Shown here: piece by piece, positions 48,822-56,051 of the stretch
How the letters are laid out: the number at the start of each line of letters is the position of its first letter
Numbering within the stretch: position 1 is the stretch's first letter
Origin: Aeromonas dhakensis
Lineage (GTDB): Bacteria > Pseudomonadota > Gammaproteobacteria > Enterobacterales > Aeromonadaceae
Reading direction: 5' to 3'
DNA length: 64,000 nucleotides
NCBI RefSeq assembly: GCF_000820305.1
Contig: NZ_CDBH01000064.1
Location: 124,001-188,000 of the forward strand
Notes under the pieces: generated by a model
What the model saw: only the letters and a program-made list of their open reading frames with translations
Database searches by the model: none
What the model was told of the DNA's origin: nothing
Translations under genes and position numbers: made by a program

Positions 48822-49670
48822 TTAACGGGTCAGCGACTGCGCGGCTTCGGGGGCAGGCCGACAGCAAACATGGTGAATGGCGCCGGGTTCACGCACGGCC
48901 CCCTGCCAGATGGCGTGGAGCTCGGGGTGGCGTTGCAGCAGGTTTATCAGGGCGGGCAGCCACTGCTGCTCATTTTGATAATCGCCATTGATAAACCAGA
49001 CTCGGCGCGCCCCGGGCGGGGTGCCCTTGAACGCCCCCTCGGGGTGGGCGATGAGCCGGTCAAACAGGGCCCAGTCGAGTGGCTCACCTGCCGCAATCCC
49101 GCACAGGGCCTGGAACTCGGCCCAGCGGTGGATCTGCGCCGGGTCGGCGCTGGCGCCCACCATGGCGCCGCCCACCATGGCGATCACCCAATCACTGTGC
49201 CGAGGAATGCAAGGTTCGTGCAAAGCGGGCGCTTTCAATAACTTGTGATGGGCGCCGTCCGCCTCCACCAGGATGATGTCGAAGCGTTGCTGCCCCTTGA
49301 GCAGATCGATCTGCTGGGGGCTCGGCCCCACCGCCTTGCCGCTGGCCCGATCGAGGTGGCTGAACAGCACCAGCTGCATCGGTTTATCGGGCAGTGCCTG
49401 GCAGCGGGTCAGCTGACGAATGGGGTCGGCCTCGATCAGCAGGGTGCGCCGAGGGGAGGGGGCGGGCAGAAACATCCGGGTGCTGGTGGTGAGCAGCACC
49501 TTCTTGCCCTGTTGATGGAAATAGTCGGCCAGCCAGAAGAGGGTGCTGGTTTTCCCCCCGGCGCCGCAAAGACTAATTAAAGTGGTACGCCCATCAATAT
49601 TTTCGGTGAGCGGGTTTAATACACTCTCGATATTTGGCGAGGTGAGCAGAATGGGTGATGAAATAGCCAT
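48822..49670 (-). CDS. yqeC: YqeC, putative selenium-cofactor biosynthesis protein
   Basis: A 282-residue YqeC-family protein with an N-terminal P-loop (ISLCGAGGKTSTLFWLADYF), characteristic TTSTRMFLP and ILVEADGAHHKLLKAP. It is found with yqeB in selenium-dependent Mo hydroxylase systems. The start is uncertain: the ATG at 49670 has no SD and lies within the first codons of divergent mocA; internal starts are possible. Confidence 0.85.
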   Translation of the reverse strand: MAISSPILLTSPNIESVLNPLTENIDGRTTLISLCGAGGKTSTLFWLADYFHQQGKKVLLTTSTRMFLPAPSPRRTLLIEADPIRQLTRCQALPDKPMQLVLFSHLDRASGKAVGPSPQQIDLLKGQQRFDIILVEADGAHHKLLKAPALHEPCIPRHSDWVIAMVGGAMVGASADPAQIHRWAEFQALCGIAAGEPLDWALFDRLIAHPEGAFKGTPPGARRVWFINGDYQNEQQWLPALINLLQRHPELHAIWQGAVREPGAIHHVCCRPAPEAAQSLTR

Positions 49671-50304
49671 GGCGACGACCGATGAAAATAGAGGCGCGGT
49701 CAGTGAGAAGCACTGGCATTCGCGCGAGCGGTGCGACTGCCTAATTACGGCGGCCGGCCTCTCATCACGAATGGGCGCGTGGAAATTGATGCTACCGTAT
49801 CGCCAGAGCACGATTCTTGATGAGAGTCTCAAAAATGCCCTGGTGCTGTGTGACCGGGTCATTCTGGTGGTGGGGCATCGCGCCGATGAGCTGATCAGCC
49901 GCTACGCCAATCACCCCCGTATCCGGCTGGTACACAACCATGATTATGCACAGGGGCTTGGCAGCTCCATCCGCGCGGGGCTCGCCGCCTGTAGCAGCGA
50001 TCACCTCTTCATAAGCCACGGCGATCTGCCCTGCATCCCCCCCGAGGTGTACCGCACGCTCTGGCAGGCACGGGGGGACGAGACCCTCTTTCCCTCCTAT
50101 CAGGGGGAGGCGGGCCACCCCGTGCTGTTGCCCAGAGCCCTTGCCAGGGCGCTGGCGGCGGCGCCGGCACAGGGTTCGGTGCGCCGCTGGCTGCTGGCGC
50201 ACCCCCATCGATTCATCGAGATGCAGAGCGCCGCCATCCTGCAGGATGTGGACACCCCGGAGCGTTATCAGGCGCTGCTGGCAAACGAAGCATTCGAGCG
50301 CTGA
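49651..50304 (+). CDS. mocA: MocA/YgfJ-type molybdopterin cytidylyltransferase-like protein
   Basis: A 217-residue nucleotidyltransferase. The CTP-binding signature CLITAAGLSSRMGAWKLMLPY is near residue 30 and the metal-binding acidic residue is in HGDLPC near residue 120. MocA makes molybdopterin cytosine dinucleotide for Mo hydroxylases. It probably starts at 49651, with GAGGTGAG upstream, which makes its first 20 bases overlap the divergent yqeC start. Confidence 0.85.
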   Translation: MGDEIAMATTDENRGAVSEKHWHSRERCDCLITAAGLSSRMGAWKLMLPYRQSTILDESLKNALVLCDRVILVVGHRADELISRYANHPRIRLVHNHDYAQGLGSSIRAGLAACSSDHLFISHGDLPCIPPEVYRTLWQARGDETLFPSYQGEAGHPVLLPRALARALAAAPAQGSVRRWLLAHPHRFIEMQSAAILQDVDTPERYQALLANEAFER

Positions 50305-50365
50305 ACTGGTCGTCTGGCAGGGGTTTGTCCGGCCTTGCTTTGCATATTTATCCCCTTGTCTAACC

Positions 50366-50447
50366 CGTTATCAGGGGCCGACAGCGGCCGTTATCATCCT
50401 GGCCGGCCTGATAATGGCGGCGGCCTCGCTCTTTATCAAACTGATAG
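50366..50447. promoter_or_regulatory. Candidate activator-binding cluster upstream of ygfK
   Basis: In the gene-free 420-bp spacer before ygfK there are CGTTATCA at 50366-50373 and 50389-50396, TGATAA at 50409-50414, TTATCA at 50433-50438 and TGATAG at 50442-50447. The second and third form an inverted repeat with a 12-bp GC-rich spacer (TCCTGGCCGGCC). It lies about 230 bp upstream of the sigma-54 element. Confidence 0.6.
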
Positions 50448-50615
50448 CGCGCCGCGCCAAAGTGAGATCATTTTTAGCCGTGAGGGCGGTGTTTCCATTA
50501 TTTAAATTCGGTGTTGATAGCCACTCTCATTGTCGAAACTGGTATCGGCTTTCGATGTTTTATTAATTGGAGGTGCCTCACGTTTTTATGGCTGAAAAAT
50601 AAAAAGATCCGGCGC

Positions 50616-50631
50616 TGGCCTGATTGTTGCT
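50616..50631 (+). promoter_or_regulatory. Sigma-54 promoter of the ygfK operon
   Basis: TGGCCTG-ATTG-TTGCT matches TGGCACR-N4-TTGCW with exact spacing; deviations are CT for AC. Predicted start near 50642, 83 nt before ygfK. Confidence 0.6.
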
Positions 50632-50724
50632 CTTGTCAGTTTCAAGGGGCTTTTTATGCGTGGTTATGGATGGGCCCCATTTATTCACCCTGTCAATGAG
50701 CAGTGCCGCTGCAAGGAGATCAAC

Positions 50725-53700
50725 ATGGGCGATATTATGCGACCCGTTCCCTTCAAGAACCTTCTGGTCCGTATCTTCTCGGAATATAAAGCGAGTCAAT
50801 CCATCTTCGGCATTCCCGCCGCGCAATTCTATCGCAAGCAGGACGAGCGCAAGATCAAGGTGTTCGGTGAAACCTGCGAGACCCCCATAGGCCCGGCAGC
50901 CGGCCCCCATACCCAGCTGGCCCAGAACATCGTTACCTCCTGGCTGACCGGCGGGCGCTTTATCGAGCTCAAGACGGTGCAGATCCTGGACCGTCTCGAA
51001 CTGGAAAAACCCTGCATCGATGCTGAAGACGAGTGCTTCAACACCGAGTGGTCTACCGAGTTCACCCTGCCCAAGGCGTTTGACGAGTATCTGAAAGCCT
51101 GGTTTGCCCTCTATCTGCTGGAGGAGGTGTTCGACCCGCGCCTCGACGGAGAGGCCAAGTCCTTCATTTTCAACATGAGCGTGGGTTACAACCTCGATGG
51201 CATCAAACAGCCACCGATGCAGCAGTTCATCCATAGCCTGATGGATGCAAGAAGTAATCCGAAATTTGCCGAGTACCAGCAGGTGGTGCGAGACCTCGTG
51301 GCCGACGAGCAGTTTATCGCCGAGCTGGGACTGGGGGCGCGGCGCGCTCGCCTGCAACAGCTGGTGGATCGCATCCCGGCCAAGCTGGTGCATGGCGTCA
51401 CCCTCTCTACCATGCACGGCTGCCCGCCCAACGAAATTGAGGCCATCTGCCGCTACATGCTGGAAGAGAAGGGGCTCAACACCTTCGTCAAACTGAACCC
51501 GACCCTGCTGGGTTACCCGCGGGTGCGCGAGATCCTCGATACCTGCGGCTTTGATTACATCGGTCTGAGCGAAGCGTCGTTCGATCACGACCTCAAGCTG
51601 GATCAGGCCAAGGCGATGCTGACCCGCTTGATGGCGCTGGGGGCCGAGAAGGGGCTCACCTTCGGGGTGAAGCTCACCAACACCCTCGGCACCATCAACC
51701 GCAAGGGGGCGCTGCCGGGTGATGAGATGTATATGTCCGGCCGTGCGCTGTTCCCGCTCTCCATCAATGTGGCCGCCGTATTGTCGCGCGCCTTCGATGG
51801 CAAGTTGCCCATCTCCTACTCAGGCGGTGCCAGCAAGTTCAATATCTGCGAGATCTTCGAAACCGGCATCCGCCCCATCACCATGGCCACCGATCTGCTC
51901 AAACCCGGTGGCTACCTGCGCCAGCTGGAGTGTCTCAAAGAGATAGATGCGTCCGACAGCTGGGCCATGACCCGGGTGGATGTCGCCAAGCTGGAGGCCC
52001 TGGCCGCCAAGGCGCTCACCATGGATTACACCCAGAAGGAGTGGAAGTCCGAGGATCGCATCGAAGTGGGCGGCGGCCTGCCGCTGACCGACTGCTACGT
52101 GGCGCCCTGCGTCACCGCCTGCGCCGTGCATCAGGATATCCCCGAGTACATTCGTCTGATGGGCGAGGGAGAGTATGTGGCGGCCCTTGAGCTGATTTAC
52201 CAGCGCAACGCCCTGCCGGCCATCACCGGCCACATCTGCGATCACCAGTGCCAGTACAACTGCACCCGTCTCGATTACGACAGCCCCCTCAATATCCGCG
52301 AGCTGAAAAAAGTGGCCCTCGAGCGCGGCTGGGAAGGGTACAAGGCGCGCTGGCACAAGCCGGCCGGCAGCGGTGACAAACACCCGGTGGCGGTCATTGG
52401 CGCCGGCCCGGCCGGTCTCTCCGCCGGCTACTTCCTGGCCCGCGCTGGTCACCCGGTCACCGTGTTCGAGCGCGAAGCGGATGCCGGTGGCGTGGTCAAG
52501 CACATCATCCCTGAGTTCCGCATCCCGGCCGAGCTAATTCAGCACGACATCGACTTTGTCGCCGCCCACGGGGTCAAGTTCGAGTTTGGCTGCGATCCGG
52601 CGCTCACCGTCGACAAGCTGCACGCCCAGGGCTTTACCTATGTCTTCGTCGGCATCGGCGCCGACAAGAATGGCGGCATGCGCCTTGAAGGAGGTCATGA
52701 GCGGATTTACAAGTCTTTTAACTTCCTGCGCAGCTTCAATCAGGGCAAACGGCTGCCGCTGGGTCGCCATGTGGCGGTGATCGGCGCCGGCAACACCGCC
52801 ATGGACTGCGCCCGCGCCTCCCTCAAGGTGCCAGGTGTCAGCGATGTGACCGTGATCTACCGCCGTAGCGAGAAAGAGATGCCCGCCTATCGCGAGGAGG
52901 TTCTGGAAGCGGTGGAAGACGGGGTACGTTTTTGCTTCCTCACCAATCCGGAGCGCTTTGACAAAGATGGCAAGCTCACAGTTCGGATGATGGCGCTGGG
53001 GGAACCTGACGAACAGGGCCGCCGCCGTCCGGTGCCCACCGAGCAGACCGAAGTGATGCAGATGGATGCCCTGATCACCGCCATCGGCGAGCAGCCTGAC
53101 TGCGAAGTATTGAAAGCGATGGGCATTCCTCTTGGCAGCGATGGCTGGCCCAAGGTGGATGGCCAGACTGGTGAAACCAGCCGTCGCAACGTCTTCTTGA
53201 TTGGTGACGTGCAGAGCGGCCCATCCTCCATCGTCGGTGCCATCGGCGGTGCCCGCCGCGCCGCGGATCTGGTGCTCTCTCGCGAGCATATCGCAGGCAG
53301 TCAGCCCGAGGTATCAATCCAGCCGTCGGGCAAGGACGAGATCTACCGCCGCAAGGGAAACATCGCCGTCACCCTGGTGGACAAGGGCGAGCGGGAGGCC
53401 TTCGTGGCGCAAGAGGCGCACCGTTGCCTCGAGTGCAACTACCTCTGCAGCAAGTGCGTGGATGTCTGCCCCAACCGGGCCAACGTCGCCATCGCGGTGC
53501 CGGGCTTCAAGGACCAATTCCAGACCCTGCACCTGGATGCCTACTGCAACGAGTGCGGCAACTGCGCCCAGTTCTGCCCGTGGCAGGGCAAGCCCTATCA
53601 GGACAAGGTCACCATCTTCAGCCTGCCCGAGGACTTCGACAATAGCCGCAACCCCGGTTTCTATCTGGCTGACGGTGGCGAACTGCGGGTGCGTCAGGAT

Positions 53701-53835
53701 GGCGAGATCTATCGCCTGACCATAGACGCCCAGAGCCGGATCCAGGATGCGCCCGAGGCGCTTGGCGACATGTGCCGCATCATCAGCCATGTCCATGCGC
53801 ACCACCACTACCTGCTGGGGGCCGTCGAGGCCTGA
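50725..53835 (+). CDS. ygfK: YgfK, iron-sulfur/FAD oxidoreductase
   Basis: A 1036-residue protein with several domains. The first 400 residues resemble a dihydroorotate/dihydropyrimidine dehydrogenase barrel. Cysteine motifs CYVAPCVTACA (residue 457) and CDHQCQYNC (residue 505) match the N-terminal iron-sulfur domain of glutamate synthase beta-type enzymes, followed by a FAD site (VIGAGPAGLSAG, 555), an NAD(P) site (VIGAGNTAMDC, 682), and C-terminal ferredoxin-type motifs CLECNYLCSKCVDVC and CNECGNCAQFC. E. coli YgfK is of the same length. It was once annotated as a selenate reductase subunit; in the island it is the best candidate for the reductive purine step. Confidence 0.93.
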   Translation: MGDIMRPVPFKNLLVRIFSEYKASQSIFGIPAAQFYRKQDERKIKVFGETCETPIGPAAGPHTQLAQNIVTSWLTGGRFIELKTVQILDRLELEKPCIDAEDECFNTEWSTEFTLPKAFDEYLKAWFALYLLEEVFDPRLDGEAKSFIFNMSVGYNLDGIKQPPMQQFIHSLMDARSNPKFAEYQQVVRDLVADEQFIAELGLGARRARLQQLVDRIPAKLVHGVTLSTMHGCPPNEIEAICRYMLEEKGLNTFVKLNPTLLGYPRVREILDTCGFDYIGLSEASFDHDLKLDQAKAMLTRLMALGAEKGLTFGVKLTNTLGTINRKGALPGDEMYMSGRALFPLSINVAAVLSRAFDGKLPISYSGGASKFNICEIFETGIRPITMATDLLKPGGYLRQLECLKEIDASDSWAMTRVDVAKLEALAAKALTMDYTQKEWKSEDRIEVGGGLPLTDCYVAPCVTACAVHQDIPEYIRLMGEGEYVAALELIYQRNALPAITGHICDHQCQYNCTRLDYDSPLNIRELKKVALERGWEGYKARWHKPAGSGDKHPVAVIGAGPAGLSAGYFLARAGHPVTVFEREADAGGVVKHIIPEFRIPAELIQHDIDFVAAHGVKFEFGCDPALTVDKLHAQGFTYVFVGIGADKNGGMRLEGGHERIYKSFNFLRSFNQGKRLPLGRHVAVIGAGNTAMDCARASLKVPGVSDVTVIYRRSEKEMPAYREEVLEAVEDGVRFCFLTNPERFDKDGKLTVRMMALGEPDEQGRRRPVPTEQTEVMQMDALITAIGEQPDCEVLKAMGIPLGSDGWPKVDGQTGETSRRNVFLIGDVQSGPSSIVGAIGGARRAADLVLSREHIAGSQPEVSIQPSGKDEIYRRKGNIAVTLVDKGEREAFVAQEAHRCLECNYLCSKCVDVCPNRANVAIAVPGFKDQFQTLHLDAYCNECGNCAQFCPWQGKPYQDKVTIFSLPEDFDNSRNPGFYLADGGELRVRQDGEIYRLTIDAQSRIQDAPEALGDMCRIISHVHAHHHYLLGAVEA

Positions 53836-53865
53836 GTGAACAACGAATAAGCGAAGGAGCCAATC

Positions 53866-55194
53866 ATGTTTATTCTGAAGAACGTCACCGCCCTCCAGCT
53901 GGAACCGACCCTGGTGCTGGAAGGGGTGGATATCGCCATCGAAGGATCGCTTATCAAAGCGGTGGGGCCCAATCTGCGGGCCCTCTACCCGCAGGCCAAC
54001 TATCGGGAGATGGGTGGCAAGCTGGTGATGCCGGGCATCGTCTGTGCCCACAACCACTTCTACTCCGGCCTGTCGCGGGGGATCATGGCCAACATCGCCC
54101 CCTGCCCGGACTTTATCTCCACCCTGAAAAACCTCTGGTGGCGCCTCGATCGGGCGCTCGATGAGGAGTCCCTCTACTACAGCGGCCTCATCTGCTCGCT
54201 GGAAGCGATCAAGAGCGGCTGCAGCGCGGTGATCGACCACCACGCCTCGCCCAACTTCATCAAGGGCTCCCTGAATGTGCTGCGCAAAGGGTTTGTGGAG
54301 GCGGGCCTGCGCGGCATGACCTGCTTCGAGACCACGGATCGCAACGGCGGCCTCGCCGAGCTGCAGGCCGGGGTGGAGGAGAACATCCTGTTCGCGCAGG
54401 CCATTGATGCCGCCAAGGCCAAGGGGAGCGAGCCCTATCTGGTGGAAGCCCATATCGGTGCCCACGCACCCTTCACCGTGCCCGACGAGGGGCTCGCCAT
54501 GCTGCGCGAAGCGCTGCAGGTCACCGGTCGCGGGCTGCATATCCATGTGGCGGAAGACCGTTACGACATGGCCCATGCTCACCACCACTATGGCAAGGAG
54601 CCCATCGCCCGGTTGGATGCGTTTGGCCTGATCGACAGCAAGACCCTGATCGCCCACGGCATCTACCTGAGCCCGGCTGACATCGAGCTGCTCAACAGCC
54701 GTGATGCCTTCCTGGTGCATAACGCCCGCTCCAACATGAACAACCACGTGGGCTACAACATGCACCTGCCGGAGTATCGCAATCTGGCGCTCGGCACCGA
54801 TGGTATCGGCTCCGACATGCTCGAAGAGCTCAAGTTCGCCTACTTCAAACACAAGGATGCCGGCGGAGCACTCTGGCCCGACAGCTTTGCCCGCTTCCTC
54901 TGGAACGGCAACACCCTGCTGGAACGCAACTTCGGCGCCAAATTTGGCCGCCTGGAGCCGGGCTACAAGGCCGACCTCACCATCTGCGACTACGCCGCAC
55001 CGACCCCGCTGGCGCCGCGCAACCTCGGCGGCCATCTCGCCTTTGGCATGGGCTCATCCTCGGTCAACAGCGTGATGGTGGAGGGGCGCATGGTCTATCA
55101 GGATCGCGAGTTCGCCTTTGACGTCGAACCCATTTATCAGCAGGCCAGCAAGGTGGCGAGCCGCCTGTGGCAACGGATGGATCAGCTGGCCTGA
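53866..55194 (+). CDS. ssnA: SsnA, amidohydrolase-family aminohydrolase
   Basis: A 442-residue TIM-barrel metal-dependent hydrolase of the SsnA/chlorohydrolase family with HNHFYSGLSRG (metal His pair) near residue 60, HIGAHAPFTV near residue 200, HAA/HVAEDRYD near residue 225, and TDGIGSDM near residue 310. Identical in length to E. coli SsnA. GAAGGAGCC precedes the ATG and ygfK ends 30 nt upstream. Likely a purine-derived amidine/amide hydrolase; substrate not shown. Confidence 0.94.
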   Translation: MFILKNVTALQLEPTLVLEGVDIAIEGSLIKAVGPNLRALYPQANYREMGGKLVMPGIVCAHNHFYSGLSRGIMANIAPCPDFISTLKNLWWRLDRALDEESLYYSGLICSLEAIKSGCSAVIDHHASPNFIKGSLNVLRKGFVEAGLRGMTCFETTDRNGGLAELQAGVEENILFAQAIDAAKAKGSEPYLVEAHIGAHAPFTVPDEGLAMLREALQVTGRGLHIHVAEDRYDMAHAHHHYGKEPIARLDAFGLIDSKTLIAHGIYLSPADIELLNSRDAFLVHNARSNMNNHVGYNMHLPEYRNLALGTDGIGSDMLEELKFAYFKHKDAGGALWPDSFARFLWNGNTLLERNFGAKFGRLEPGYKADLTICDYAAPTPLAPRNLGGHLAFGMGSSSVNSVMVEGRMVYQDREFAFDVEPIYQQASKVASRLWQRMDQLA

Positions 55195-55223
55195 GGCCAC
55201 ACTCCGCACGTTTGGACTGGATT

Positions 55224-55254
55224 GCCCGCCCTGTGGATTTTCCCGGCGGCGGGC
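55224..55254 (+). repeat. Intercistronic stem-loop between ssnA and ygfM
   Basis: GCCCGCC / GGCGGGC 7-bp stem with 17-nt loop, no T tract. Confidence 0.4.
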
Positions 55255-55274
55255 AGCAAGAGTAAGGACGACAC

Positions 55275-56051
55275 ATGATTGAGCAATTCTTCCGACCCGA
55301 GCAACTGGGTCAGGCTTTGGAACTCAAGGCCCGCTTTGGCAACGACGCCGTCTACATGGGGGGCGGCAGCAAGCTCAACGCCGCCCCGACCCGCACCGAC
55401 AAGAAGGTCGCCATCTCGCTGGACAAGCTCGGACTTGGCCAGATTGAGCAGCAGCACGGCCAGCTCCACATCGGCGCCACCGTCACCCTGCAAGCCCTCA
55501 AAGACGACCCCCGTACCCCGGCCGCCCTGTGTGAGGCGCTGGGGTTTGTCTACTCCCGCCATCTGCGCAATCAGGCCACCCTCGGTGGCGAAATTGCCTG
55601 CCAGCAGCAGGACTCCCCCCTGCTGCCGGTGCTGCTGGTGCTCGAAGCGGTAGTGGTGCTGGAGAACAACCAGCTGCAACCCATCGATGCCTATCTGGCC
55701 GGCCAGCGCAAGGAGCTGGTGCTGGGGGTGGTGCTGCCGGAGCCCGAGCTGCGCTGCGCCACTCGTCGCATCAGCCGCAACGCCGACGGCCTGGCGGTGA
55801 TGACTGCTGCGGTGGCCCTCGACGCCCTTGGCGAGATGCGGGTCGCCCTGGCGGGTGTCACCCCGCAACCGATGCGCCTGCGGGACGTGGAGCGTCATGA
55901 GCTGCACGATGCGGCGCTGGAGGCGGCGGTGAGCGCGCTGATTGCGCCGCGCGCGGATCTCGGTGGCAGCGTGGCCTACAAGCGCTATATCAGCGGCGTG
56001 GTGGTGGCGGATCTGCTGGTGGAGTGCCAGCAGCAGGAGGTACAGGCATGA
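55275..56051 (+). CDS. ygfM: YgfM, FAD-binding subunit of molybdenum hydroxylase
   Basis: A 258-residue protein of the molybdopterin dehydrogenase FAD-binding class, the medium subunit of Mo hydroxylases. The FAD-contact segment is YMGGGSKLNA near residue 28 and RNQATLGGEIACQQQDSPLLPVL near residue 97. Overlaps xdhD by 4 bases (ATGA). It would carry electrons from XdhD to its acceptor. Confidence 0.93.
   Translation: MIEQFFRPEQLGQALELKARFGNDAVYMGGGSKLNAAPTRTDKKVAISLDKLGLGQIEQQHGQLHIGATVTLQALKDDPRTPAALCEALGFVYSRHLRNQATLGGEIACQQQDSPLLPVLLVLEAVVVLENNQLQPIDAYLAGQRKELVLGVVLPEPELRCATRRISRNADGLAVMTAAVALDALGEMRVALAGVTPQPMRLRDVERHELHDAALEAAVSALIAPRADLGGSVAYKRYISGVVVADLLVECQQQEVQA

Noticed and set aside
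50584-50603. Tiny ORF ATGGCTGAAAAATAA and SD before it
   Set aside because: Only four codons; no reason to call a gene, though it might be a leader.
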